From positions 1 to 64,000 of the forward strand of contig CAVXZL010000010.1 of the NCBI GenBank assembly GCA_963766345.1: a DNA stretch of 64,000 bases, in the 5' to 3' direction. The notes below the pieces were generated by a model. That model made no database searches. It worked only from the letters and a program-made list of their open reading frames with translations, and had not been told where the DNA came from. The translations under genes and the position numbers were made by a program. The stretch's first letter is position 1. Every line of letters begins with the position of its first letter. This DNA is from DASVFB01 sp963766345. GTDB taxonomy: Bacteria > Actinomycetota > Thermoleophilia > Gaiellales > Gaiellaceae. Below are positions 14,970 to 22,954 of the stretch, piece by piece.

Positions 14970-16608
14970 GCTGCCGCGGGTGGGTCGAGCCGAAGTCACT
15001 TCGGGAGGGGTTCCCAGCCCGCACCCGCTGTTGCCCGCCGAGCTGCAGCGCACGTACCGGGAGCGCCGCGACTGGGAGGACCGGACGCTCGCGGAGATCG
15101 TGCGCGACTGGGCCGAGCGTGACCCGGCCCGGCTTGCGATCACCGGACCGCAGCCGTTCACCTACGAGGAGCTCTGGCGCGCATCCCGACGGCTCGCCGC
15201 CACGCTTGCCGACCGCGTCGCTCCCGGCGAGTTCGTGCTCGCCGTGCTCTCCAACTCGTGGCAGGGCATCGCGCTCAGCGTGGCCGGCTCGATCGCCGGG
15301 GTTGGACTGGCGCCCCTCTCCGCGCGCGTCGCGCCGACACTTGCGCTCAACGTGGCCGAGCAGGTCGGCGCCCGCGGCGTCGTGCTGCAGGCCGGCCTCC
15401 TCGGGCGCGAGGGCTGGGAAGACGCCCTCGCCGCTCTCCAGGAGCGCGTCGGCGACGGGCCGGTACTGCTCACGGACGGCACGTTCGAGGAAGCCGCCCG
15501 GTCGGGACCGGAGATCGACCAGCGCGGGTGGGACCCCGGCCGCGGCTGCCTCGTCCTCTCGACCGGGGGCACGACCGGACGGCCGAAGAGCGTGCTGCTC
15601 TACGAGAACGCGCTCGTCTGGGCGGCGAGGGAGATGTGCGTCGCCTGCGAGTTCACGGAACGCGACGTGCACGTCGCCTTCGGCCCCTACGGCCACGCCA
15701 GCGGTTCCCTGTTCGAGATCTACATGCCGCTCCTGGTCGGTGCGGCGACGCTGCCGATGGCGCGCTGGCGCCCGCTGCCCGTGGCCGAGGCGATCGCCGC
15801 GTACGGCGGCACGTACTGCATCACGGTCGGCACGCACATGTTCGACCTGCTCGAGCTCGAGGAGGGCGCGGAGCCGCTTCTCGCCTCGATGCGGCTCATC
15901 CTCTCCGGCGCAGGCCCCGACCATCTCTACGAGGGCGTCGAGCGGCGTTTCGGCATCCCGATCGTCCGCTGTTACGGCCTGTCCGAGTGCATGGGTCACG
16001 CCGTCTCGCCGGTGCACGACCCGCCCGAGAAGCGCCTTCGCTTCGACGGAGTCGCCTTTCCGGGCGTCGAGTACCGCATCGTCGACCCGCACGGCGGCGA
16101 AACCGTGCAGCCGGGCACCCCGGGGGAGTATCTCTGCCGCGCCCCCTCGTTCTTCATGGGCTACGTCGGGCAGCCGGAGCTGACGCAGGCGCGTCTGACG
16201 CCCGACGGTCTCTACAAGACCGGCGACCTCCTCGTCGAGCGGCCCGGCGGCTACCTACGCTGGGAAGGCCGCATCAAGGAGATCGTGCGGCGCGGCGGCC
16301 TGATGATCGACGCCATCGAGGTGTCCGACCTGCTCTCGGAGCATCCTCAGGTCGCGGAGGCGATCGTCGTCGGCACGCCGGACGCCCGGCTCGGCGAGCG
16401 CGCCGCGGCCGTCGTCGTCCCGCGTGGCGGCGAGCGGCCCGACCTGGACGAGCTCTGCACGTTCTTGCTCGACCGCGGTCTGTCGCAGGAGATGCTGCCC
16501 GAGGAACTCCTCTATGCCGACTCGATCCCGCGCACGGAGTTCGGCGAGTTCAACCGCGGCGAGGTGCGCGCGTGGGTCGTGGAGCAACTGCACGAAGTGC
16601 GGTCGTGA
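14956..16608 (+). CDS. AMP-dependent acyl-CoA synthetase-like protein lacking the usual A10 lysine
   Basis: ANL-superfamily protein of 550 residues. The phosphate-binding loop is LSTGGTTGRPKSVL (near residue 197), A5 is YGLSECMGH, A7 is YKTGDLL, A8 is GRIKEIVRRGGLMID. At the C-terminal A10 motif, where PRTxxGK normally carries the Lys needed for adenylate formation, it reads IPRTEFGEFNRGE, with Glu in place of Lys. It may be a ligase with changed kinetics or do only the thioester half-reaction; alternatively another residue serves. The GTG start overlaps the hydrolase gene by 14 bp. Confidence 0.85.
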   Translation: MPLRKLPRVGRAEVTSGGVPSPHPLLPAELQRTYRERRDWEDRTLAEIVRDWAERDPARLAITGPQPFTYEELWRASRRLAATLADRVAPGEFVLAVLSNSWQGIALSVAGSIAGVGLAPLSARVAPTLALNVAEQVGARGVVLQAGLLGREGWEDALAALQERVGDGPVLLTDGTFEEAARSGPEIDQRGWDPGRGCLVLSTGGTTGRPKSVLLYENALVWAAREMCVACEFTERDVHVAFGPYGHASGSLFEIYMPLLVGAATLPMARWRPLPVAEAIAAYGGTYCITVGTHMFDLLELEEGAEPLLASMRLILSGAGPDHLYEGVERRFGIPIVRCYGLSECMGHAVSPVHDPPEKRLRFDGVAFPGVEYRIVDPHGGETVQPGTPGEYLCRAPSFFMGYVGQPELTQARLTPDGLYKTGDLLVERPGGYLRWEGRIKEIVRRGGLMIDAIEVSDLLSEHPQVAEAIVVGTPDARLGERAAAVVVPRGGERPDLDELCTFLLDRGLSQEMLPEELLYADSIPRTEFGEFNRGEVRAWVVEQLHEVRS

Positions 16609-17123
16609 CGTTCGACCAGATCGGCTTTGTCGTAGGCGACGTTGACGAGGCCGTCGCGTACTGGATCGAGGTGCTCGGCGTCGCGCCGTTCTGGGTCTAC
16701 CGCGACTTCACGCTCGCCGAGTGCTTTCACGACGGCGAGCCGATCGAGCTCACGATCTCCGTCGCGTACGGGTATGCCGGGGCGCTGCAGGTCGAACTGG
16801 TCGAGCAGCACGGCGACACGCCGTCCGCGTACCTCGGGCGCGTGTCGGGCGGTCCGCATCACGTCGCGTTCTGGACTCCGGACTACGACCGCCACCTCGA
16901 CGCGTACCGGGCGCGCGGCCTCCAGGAGCTGATGTGGGGCAGCGCGAGCGGCAAGCCGGACGAGCGCTTCGTGTACCTCACCGCGAGCGGGCCGGGGCCG
17001 ATGATCGAGGTGACCGAAGTGCTCCTCGCGAAGGCCGAGACGTACCGCGCTATGGCTGAGGCGGCGCGTGCGTACGACGGCGGCGAGCCGGTGCGCGAGG
17101 GGTTGTCGCTCGGCCGTCGCTGA
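16605..17123 (+). CDS. VOC-superfamily (glyoxalase / methylmalonyl-CoA epimerase-like) protein
   Basis: Two beta-alpha-beta-beta-beta modules are visible: FDQIGFVVGDVDEAVAYWIE and, after LQVELVEQHGD, the second PHHVAFWTPDYDRHLDAYRA. Candidate metal ligands are His/Glu residues in ECFHDGE, QVELVEQ, HHVAFW and MIEVTEV. Family members are epimerases, dioxygenases or isomerases. The length is 172 residues and the GTG start overlaps the ligase stop (GTGA), so it belongs to the same operon. A broken relative is at 26882-27223. Confidence 0.8.
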   Translation: MTFDQIGFVVGDVDEAVAYWIEVLGVAPFWVYRDFTLAECFHDGEPIELTISVAYGYAGALQVELVEQHGDTPSAYLGRVSGGPHHVAFWTPDYDRHLDAYRARGLQELMWGSASGKPDERFVYLTASGPGPMIEVTEVLLAKAETYRAMAEAARAYDGGEPVREGLSLGRR

Positions 17124-17145
17124 TCCCCGGCGGGTCGCGCTCGGC

Positions 17146-17174
17146 TTGCTTTCAGAGCGAGTGCGTACTATACT
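17146..17174 (+). promoter_or_regulatory. Sigma-70-type promoter of the second phasin-like gene
   Basis: TTGCTT (17146-17151), a 17-bp spacer, then TATACT (17169-17174), followed 26 bp later by the ATG at 17201. The -10 hexamer equals that of the first phasin gene. A loose GTGC...GCAC inverted repeat surrounds it. Confidence 0.6.
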
Positions 17175-17200
17175 TAGCACAACCGAACGAAAGGAATGCC

Positions 17201-17506
17201 ATGTCCGCCACCATGAGCGACGTCGGCCTCGCCTCGCAGGAGCAGTTCCTCGCGACCGTGCGGCAGAGTCAGGAGGCCGTCGTCGAAGCCGTCGCCGCCT
17301 GGGCGAAGGCCATCGACGGGATGACCCCGTCGACCCCGAGCCTGCCCGGCTTCGAGCAGCTTCCCAAGCCGCAGGCTGTCATCGAGGGCGCGTTCGACTT
17401 CGCGCAGCAGCTGCTCGACGCCCAGCGTGACTTCGCGCGCGAGGTGATCGCGGCCGCCTCGCCGGTGCTCGAGAAGGCGCCGGCGAGCAACGGCAAGAAG
17501 CGGTAG
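17201..17506 (+). CDS. Second phasin-like protein
   Basis: A 101-residue helical protein without cysteine and with the plan of the one at 11834: LASQEQFLATVRQSQEAVVE, AVAAWAKAIDGM, a Pro-rich turn (TPSTPSLPGF), FDFAQQLLDAQRDFAREVIA and a Lys-rich end (SNGKKR). The paralogues share QEQFL...VR, AWxK/Q and the Q-R-x-FAR motif. It has its own promoter and is followed by a strong hairpin, so it is probably expressed alone and abundantly, as expected for a granule coat protein. Confidence 0.68.
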   Translation: MSATMSDVGLASQEQFLATVRQSQEAVVEAVAAWAKAIDGMTPSTPSLPGFEQLPKPQAVIEGAFDFAQQLLDAQRDFAREVIAAASPVLEKAPASNGKKR

Positions 17507-17519
17507 ACCGTGAACGGAA

Positions 17520-17547
17520 CCGAGCGCGGCGCCTCCGCCGCGCTCGG
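17520..17547 (+). terminator. Strong 12-bp hairpin after the phasin-like gene
   Basis: CCGAGCGCGGCG and CGCCGCGCTCGG pair perfectly round CCTC, 13 bp after the stop codon. No T-run follows, as is common in G+C-rich actinobacteria. Confidence 0.7.
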
Positions 17548-17655
17548 GCGCCCGGCACCGCGAGAACCCAGGGCGCGCCGCGGGCCGGCGCCGGCGAGAG
17601 ACGCCGCGGCGTGACACGGGTCGGTTCGCATCGTAAGATCGGCGCGGCTGAGCTG

Positions 17656-19641
17656 ATGACCGAGGCCGTCCAACCGGCGTATCCGCACCTCTTCACCCCC
17701 GGCCGGATCGGTGACGTCGAGATCCCGAACCGGATCGTCCAGTCGCCGATGGGCACGGGACTGATCGAGATGGGGCGCGTCACCGACCGAGAGGTCGCGC
17801 TGCAGGAGGAACGGGCGCGCGGCGGCGTCGGGCTGATCGTCACCGGCGGCACCGGCGTGCACGAGACGTCGCGCTTTCCCGCTCGGATCCTGCTCGAGGC
17901 CTGGGACGAGGGCGGCATCGCGATGATGCGTCGGCGGTGCGACGCCGTGCACCGTCACGGCGCGCGCATCTTCGGCCAGCTCGTCCACCTCGGGCGCGAG
18001 TCGCCGGGCGGACAGACGGACATGGTGCCGATGGGCCCGTCGCCGATCCCCCAGCCGCGCGACCCGGCACCTCCGCATCAGATGAGCCACGTCGAGATCC
18101 GGACGATCGTCGAGGCCTTCGGCCGCTCGGCCGCGAACATGAAGGCGGCGGGCTACGACGGCGTCGAGATCCACGCCGCGCACGGCTATCTCGTCGCGCA
18201 GTTCCTCTCGCCGGCGTCGAACCGGCGCACGGACGAATACCGCGGCGACACGCTCGCCGGCCGACTCCGGCTGCTCGTCGAGGTGATCGAGGAGATGCGG
18301 TCGCGCTGCGGCGACGACTATCCCGTCGGCGTCCGCCTGAGTGGGGACGAGGGCACCGCCGACGGGATGACGATCGACGACACGCTCGAGGTCGTCGACG
18401 CACTTCAGGAGGCAGCGCCGGCGGATTACCTGTCGATCACGCACGGCATGCGGGGCTCGTACGTCAAGGACTCGACGTACGACGAGGGCTTCGCGCTTCC
18501 GCTCGCCGAGCAGGTGAAGCAGATCGTGGACGTACCGGTCATCGTCGCGGGCCGCTTCCGCCATCCGGGGCTCGCGGAGCAGGCCCTCGCAGCCGGCCGG
18601 GCGGACTTCATCGCTTTCGGCCGCGCCATGCTCGTCGACCCGGAATGGGCGACGAAGGCGCGCGAGGGGCGCGAGTCGGAGATCCGGCCGTGCCTCGGCT
18701 TCGTGCAGGACTGCCGGCGCACCGAGGCACACGTCGCCTGCGCGGTCAACGCGCGTCTCGGGCGCGAGCTGGAGTGGGGCATACCGGTCCGTGCGGCGGA
18801 AGCGCGTCGCGTCGTCGTCGCGGGCGGCGGTCCGGGCGGACTCGAGGCCGCGCGCGTCGCCGCGGAGGCCGGACATCACGTCGTGCTGTACGAGCAGACG
18901 GACGAGCTCGGCGGGCAGCTGCGAATCGCGGCCGCAGGCCCGACGCGCGAGGAGCTGCTCGAATTCGTGTTCTACAGCGAGCGCGAGCTCGGACGCCTCG
19001 GGGTCGACGTGCGGCTCGGCGCGACGGCCACGCGCGGGGCCGTGCTCGCGGACGAGCCCGATCTGGTCGTCGGCGCGACGGGCGCGCTGCCGCTCCCGCC
19101 GGAGTTCACCGTCGCCGGAGCGAGCGTCGTCACCGTGTGGGACCTGCTCGCGGGGGCCGTGCGGGACATCCCGACGCGAGCCGCGGTCGTCGACGACGGC
19201 AGCGGGTTCTGGCACGGCGTCAGCGCGGCGGAGTACCTCGCCGAGCGCGGCGCGGCCGTCGAGCTGATCAGCCCCGCTCGCGGTGTCGCGCTCGCGATCC
19301 CGCACGAGAGCGCGAGCAACGTGTACCGGCGGCTGCGCGACAACGGCGTGCGCTTCCGGCCGTTCTCGACCGTCACCGCGGTGAACGGATCGACGATCGC
19401 GCTCGCCGACTCCGTCAACGGCGCCCCGTCCGAGACCGAGGCCGACCTCGTCGTCGTCCGGACGAGGATGCGGGTCAACGACGAGCTGATGCGGGAGCTC
19501 GACGGCGCCGGCCCGGCGCTCGCGCTCGTCGGCGACTGTGCCTCGCCGCGGCGGCTCACGCACGCCGTCCTCGACGCGAACGTCGCGCTCAAGCGCTTCG
19601 CCGAGGGCCGCCTCGGCCGCGAAGCGACCATCGTCTTCTGA
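17656..19641 (+). CDS. 2,4-dienoyl-CoA reductase / BaiCD-like flavoenzyme missing one Fe-S cysteine
   Basis: N-terminal old-yellow-enzyme TIM barrel with FMN (LFTPGRIGDVEIPNRIV, GYDGVEIHAAHGYLVAQFLS, VIVAGRFRHPG), then an FAD/NAD(P)-binding half (RVVVAGGGPGGLEAARVAAE). Dienoyl-CoA reductases join these by a 4Fe-4S cluster held by CxxCxxxC plus a distant Cys. Here the motif is CLGFVQDC (Cys346, Phe349, Cys353) plus Cys362, so one ligand is Phe. The cluster may be absent, changed or completed by another residue. The ATG at 17656 gives 661 residues; a GTG at 17611 is possible. It lies 3 bp before etfB, so electrons probably come from or go to that flavoprotein. Confidence 0.85.
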   Translation: MTEAVQPAYPHLFTPGRIGDVEIPNRIVQSPMGTGLIEMGRVTDREVALQEERARGGVGLIVTGGTGVHETSRFPARILLEAWDEGGIAMMRRRCDAVHRHGARIFGQLVHLGRESPGGQTDMVPMGPSPIPQPRDPAPPHQMSHVEIRTIVEAFGRSAANMKAAGYDGVEIHAAHGYLVAQFLSPASNRRTDEYRGDTLAGRLRLLVEVIEEMRSRCGDDYPVGVRLSGDEGTADGMTIDDTLEVVDALQEAAPADYLSITHGMRGSYVKDSTYDEGFALPLAEQVKQIVDVPVIVAGRFRHPGLAEQALAAGRADFIAFGRAMLVDPEWATKAREGRESEIRPCLGFVQDCRRTEAHVACAVNARLGRELEWGIPVRAAEARRVVVAGGGPGGLEAARVAAEAGHHVVLYEQTDELGGQLRIAAAGPTREELLEFVFYSERELGRLGVDVRLGATATRGAVLADEPDLVVGATGALPLPPEFTVAGASVVTVWDLLAGAVRDIPTRAAVVDDGSGFWHGVSAAEYLAERGAAVELISPARGVALAIPHESASNVYRRLRDNGVRFRPFSTVTAVNGSTIALADSVNGAPSETEADLVVVRTRMRVNDELMRELDGAGPALALVGDCASPRRLTHAVLDANVALKRFAEGRLGREATIVF

Positions 19642-19644
19642 GCC

Positions 19645-20415
19645 GTGGACGTCGTCGTCCTGGCGAAGTACGTCCCGAACCCGTCGGGGCTGCCGCCGGA
19701 GATCGGGCCGGACTTCCGCCTCCGGCGCGAGGACTCGAACGGCGGCCTCGACCCGAGCGACGAGCCGGGCGTCGAGGTCGCCGTGCGTCTCCGCGAGGAG
19801 CTCGGGGGCAGCGTGACCGCGGTCTCGGTCGGGCCCGAGCTCGCGACACGGGCGCTGTGGCGCGCGCTCGCGCTCGGCGCCGACCGGGCCGTGCTCGTCA
19901 GCGACGACGCTCTCTGCGGGGCCGATGCCCTCGCGACCGCGAGGGTGCTGGCGGCGGCGATCTCACGGCAGCCGTACGACCTCGTCGTCGCCGGCGTCGA
20001 GTCCACCGACGCCGCCACCGGCACGATGCCGATGGTCCTCGCCGAGCTGCTCGGGCTTCCGGCCGCGACGTTCGCGCGGCATGTCGCGCTCGAGGACGGT
20101 CGCGTCTCGATCGAACGGCAGACCTCGTCGGGCTACGACGTGATCGAGTGCGAGCTGCCTGCGCTCGTGTCGGTGACGGCGGGCGCGGCGACTACGCGGT
20201 ATCCCTCGGTCAGGGACAACCTTCGGGCCAAGAAGAAGCCGCTCGAGCGGCTTTCGCTCGCCGACCTCGGGCTCTCGCCGGCGGACGTCGAGCCGTGGCA
20301 CGAGGTGACGTCGGTCGAGATCGCGGCGCAGAAGCAGGCCGGCGAGCTCGTCGAGGACGAGGCCGACGCGCCGGCGCGGATCGTGCACTTCCTCGCGGAC
20401 GCGGGAGCGATCTAA
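19645..20415 (+). CDS. etfB: Electron transfer flavoprotein, beta subunit
   Basis: Forms with the next gene product the FAD-carrying EtfAB shuttle. It begins VVVLAKYVPNP, shows the ALxxGAD motif (ALALGADRAVLV), the VAGVESTDAATGTMPMVLAE segment and the signature-like ALVSVTAGAATTRYPSVRD. The length of 256 residues is typical. It is followed directly by etfA. As the only EtfBA in view and next to a flavin reductase rather than an acyl-CoA dehydrogenase, it may serve that enzyme specifically. Confidence 0.92.
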   Translation: MDVVVLAKYVPNPSGLPPEIGPDFRLRREDSNGGLDPSDEPGVEVAVRLREELGGSVTAVSVGPELATRALWRALALGADRAVLVSDDALCGADALATARVLAAAISRQPYDLVVAGVESTDAATGTMPMVLAELLGLPAATFARHVALEDGRVSIERQTSSGYDVIECELPALVSVTAGAATTRYPSVRDNLRAKKKPLERLSLADLGLSPADVEPWHEVTSVEIAAQKQAGELVEDEADAPARIVHFLADAGAI

Positions 20416-21423
20416 GTGCCGGGCATCTGGGTCTATGCGGAGGTGCGGCCGGACGGGGTCGATCCGCAGGCGCTCGAGCTGCTCACGAAGGCGCGAACGC
20501 TCGACCCGGACGTCGCCGCGGTCGCGCTCGGGCGCGGCGCGGCGGACGCCGCGGGTGTCCTCGGCGAGTTCGGCGCGAGAACGGTGTACGCAGACGAGAA
20601 CGACGTGTACTCGGACTATCCGGGCGAACCGGCGGCCTACACCCTGGCCGAGCTCGCGCGCCGGCACGCGCCGGATCTCGTCCTGTTCGGCTCGGCGTAC
20701 GACTCGCGTGACGTCGCCGGCCGCATGCAGGGACTCCTCGGCACGACGCTGGTCGCCAACGCCGACGACATCGTGGGCATCGACCGCGTCCGCCTGACGG
20801 TCGCGCTCCGCCTCTGGCCCGGGCGGCCGGGCAACCTGCGCGGCGGGATCGGCGGCGCCAAGACGGTCGACGTCAGCCTCGGCGGGCCCGCGCCGAGGCT
20901 CGTGCTCGCGCGGCCGGCCGCCTTCGCGGCGGCGCGCGGCGGCGGGCACGCCGACGTCGTCGCGGTCGAGGTGGAGATCCCGGCCGAGCGGAAGCGGGTG
21001 CGCCGGCTGGAGCGCCACGAGGAGCGGGGCGCCGGCGTGCGGCTCGAGGACGCGAAGGTCGTCGTCGCCGGCGGGCGTGGCCTCGGAGCGGCGGCGAACC
21101 TCGAGCTGCTCGAGCGGCTGGCGGGAGCGATCGGCGACGCCGCGGTCGGCGCAACGCGACCGGTCGTCGACTCCGGCTGGGCGCCGTTCGCGATGCAGAT
21201 CGGGCAGACGGGCAAGACGGTACGGCCGGACGTCTACATCGCCGTCGGCATCAGCGGTGCGCCGCAGCACGCCGTCGGCTTCGGAGGCGCCGGGCGCGTG
21301 ATCGCGATCAACAAGGACCGTGACGCGCCGATCTTCCAGCTCGCGGATCTCGGCATCGTCGGGGACGCACTGACCATCGTCCCCGCCGTGATCGAGGAGC
21401 TTCTTACCGCTCGGCCTGGATGA
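20416..21423 (+). CDS. etfA: Electron transfer flavoprotein, alpha subunit
   Basis: The C-terminal FAD domain is typical: KVVVAGGRGLGAAANLELLE, VGATRPVVDSGWAPFAMQIG, QTGKTVRPDVYIAVGISGA and VIAINKDRDAPIFQLADLGI. The N-terminal domain is EtfA-like (IWVYAEVRPDGVDPQALELL) with VLFGSAYDSRDVAGRMQGLL. The length is 335 residues. The GTG start follows the etfB stop without a gap. A short noncoding stretch and a gene scrap (21444-21515) separate it from the convergent FAD dehydrogenase gene. Confidence 0.92.
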   Translation: MPGIWVYAEVRPDGVDPQALELLTKARTLDPDVAAVALGRGAADAAGVLGEFGARTVYADENDVYSDYPGEPAAYTLAELARRHAPDLVLFGSAYDSRDVAGRMQGLLGTTLVANADDIVGIDRVRLTVALRLWPGRPGNLRGGIGGAKTVDVSLGGPAPRLVLARPAAFAAARGGGHADVVAVEVEIPAERKRVRRLERHEERGAGVRLEDAKVVVAGGRGLGAAANLELLERLAGAIGDAAVGATRPVVDSGWAPFAMQIGQTGKTVRPDVYIAVGISGAPQHAVGFGGAGRVIAINKDRDAPIFQLADLGIVGDALTIVPAVIEELLTARPG

Positions 21424-21443
21424 CGCGCAGGAGCGGTACAGCG

Positions 21444-21515
21444 ATGACGACGATCGCCGTTTTCAGCGCGAGCGGCCGCCCGGGACTGGCGCAGGTCCGG
21501 CAGCTGCGCCTCCGA
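21444..21515 (+). pseudogene. N-terminal scrap of an NmrA-like NAD(P)-binding protein
   Basis: ATG then TTIAVFSASGRPGLAQVRQL, a textbook Rossmann beta-alpha start, after which the frame loses all likeness and runs antisense into the FAD dehydrogenase gene. Only about 23 codons survive, so it is a remnant. Confidence 0.4.
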
Positions 21516-21530
21516 CATCTACCAACAGGG

Positions 21531-22907
21531 CTACGCGGGCGGTCTCTGCGCGGCGACGGTCACCGGCCGCATCGCCGGGTCGAGCGCCGTCTTCGCCGCT
21601 CGCAGCCCGAAGACGAGCGCCGCAGCGAGCCCGCCGGCATAGGCGCGCACATAGAGTCCGCCCGCGTCGGCGCCGGCCGCGAGGAGCCCCGGAATCGGGC
21701 GCCCCTCGCCGTCGAGCACGCGCGCGTCCTCGTCGATCAACACGCCGCCGAACGTGAAGGTGATCGCCGGCACCGCCTCGATCACGTAGAACGGCGGACG
21801 GTCGATCGGCACCGCGTCGAACTCGCGCGGCGGGTCGGGCCTTCCCTCGGCGCACTGGCGGTTGAACTCGAGCAGCGTCTCCTTGACGGCGGCGCCGTCG
21901 TAGCCCCAGTCCTCGGGCAGGTAGTCGAACTCGTCGAAGTCGTTCGCGATCGCCGCCCGCGCGCCGCGCTGGTAGCAGACGTCGAAGGTGTCGGTGCCCT
22001 GGATGCCCTCGACGTAGGGACGCAGGATCCATTCGGTCCGCACCCGCTCGTCGGTGATCAGCAACCCCCGCGCCTCCCGCTGACGCAGCAGCCCGAGGGT
22101 CGTCAAGTGGTCGCCGACCGTCTCGTCCATGAAGCGGCGGCCGTCGAGATTCACGAGCACGCCGTGCTCGCTGTAGTAGAGCGTGAACGCCGGAAAGTCC
22201 TCGTTCTCGCCGAACGTGATCCCGGACGGCATCAGGTGTCCGTAGAAGCCGGCGTCGTCGGGACCGAAAGCCGCGCCCGCCTCCCGCGCGAGCCGCAGGC
22301 CGTCTCCGCTGCTGTAGGGGTTGCTGCGCAACGGGATACCGCGTGCCAGCGGGTCGATCAGCGTCTCCCGCAGGTCCGGGTCGGCCTGGAAGCCGCCGGT
22401 CGCGAGCAGCGTCGAGCGGGCGCGGATCGCCCGGGTCTCGCCGGAGGGCGTCGCGATCTCCGCGCCGCGCACCGACCCCTCCTCGACGAGCAGGCGGCGC
22501 GTCTCGGCAGGGATGACGATCTCGCAGCCGTTGCACTCGCGCAAGGCGAGCTCGCAGGCGCGGAGGTAGTTGAGGATCGACGTCTGGTGCCCGCGACCGA
22601 AGCGGAGGACATCGACAGCCGGCTGGGCTTCCACGCCGAACGAGCGAACCCACTCGACGGCGGGGCCGAAGCCCTCGATCAACTTCTCCTGGAGCTTCGG
22701 GTCGCCGTCCGGGACGGCGCGGCGGAGGACGTCGACCGTCGGCGCCGTCCAGATGAACCCGGCGAGCTTCGCGCTGCCGCCGAGCTCTCCTTTCTCGACG
22801 AGGACGACCGACCCGCCCTGGCGGGCCGTCCAGGCTGCGGCCGACAGGCCCGCCATCCCGCCGCCGAGGACGAGCAGGTCGACGTCGGCTTCCCGAATCG
22901 AGTTCAG
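21531..22907 (-). CDS. FAD-dependent dehydrogenase (fumarate reductase / 3-ketosteroid dehydrogenase family)
   Basis: A two-domain flavoprotein of about 458 residues: dinucleotide motif DLLVLGGGMAGLSAAAWTA with VVLVEKGELGGSAKL, the FAD-facing STLLATGGFQ, and the C-terminal GLLAAGADAGGLYVRAYAGG. Substrate-domain features include HGVLVNLDGRRFMDET. Relatives desaturate steroids or other ring ketones, or reduce enoates. The frame has no ATG, GTG or TTG before the glycine motif; a CTG at 22907 is the best start and gives 16 residues before the Rossmann fold. It is divergent to the SDR gene, with an operator-like palindrome at its start. Confidence 0.82.
   Translation of the reverse strand: MNSIREADVDLLVLGGGMAGLSAAAWTARQGGSVVLVEKGELGGSAKLAGFIWTAPTVDVLRRAVPDGDPKLQEKLIEGFGPAVEWVRSFGVEAQPAVDVLRFGRGHQTSILNYLRACELALRECNGCEIVIPAETRRLLVEEGSVRGAEIATPSGETRAIRARSTLLATGGFQADPDLRETLIDPLARGIPLRSNPYSSGDGLRLAREAGAAFGPDDAGFYGHLMPSGITFGENEDFPAFTLYYSEHGVLVNLDGRRFMDETVGDHLTTLGLLRQREARGLLITDERVRTEWILRPYVEGIQGTDTFDVCYQRGARAAIANDFDEFDYLPEDWGYDGAAVKETLLEFNRQCAEGRPDPPREFDAVPIDRPPFYVIEAVPAITFTFGGVLIDEDARVLDGEGRPIPGLLAAGADAGGLYVRAYAGGLAAALVFGLRAAKTALDPAMRPVTVAAQRPPA
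22893..22907. promoter_or_regulatory. CTGAAC-N3-GTTCAG-type palindrome, site 1
   Basis: CCGAAT-CGA-GTTCAG matches 10 of 12 arm positions of the perfect site at 45783. It overlaps the first codons proposed for the FAD dehydrogenase and precedes the divergent SDR gene. One of six such sites in this window. Confidence 0.45.
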
Positions 22908-22954
22908 GTCGGTGACTATGACAGAGCGCGCGCGACGCTGCTAACGTCGCCGCC

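Noticed and set aside
17269..19563. A 764-codon open frame on the - strand
   Set aside because: Antisense shadow of the flavin reductase gene with no recognisable motif.
17937..20711. A 924-codon open frame on the + strand
   Set aside because: It is rich in Arg, Gly and Pro without any domain, and lies out of frame over the flavin reductase and etfB genes; a G+C-content artefact.
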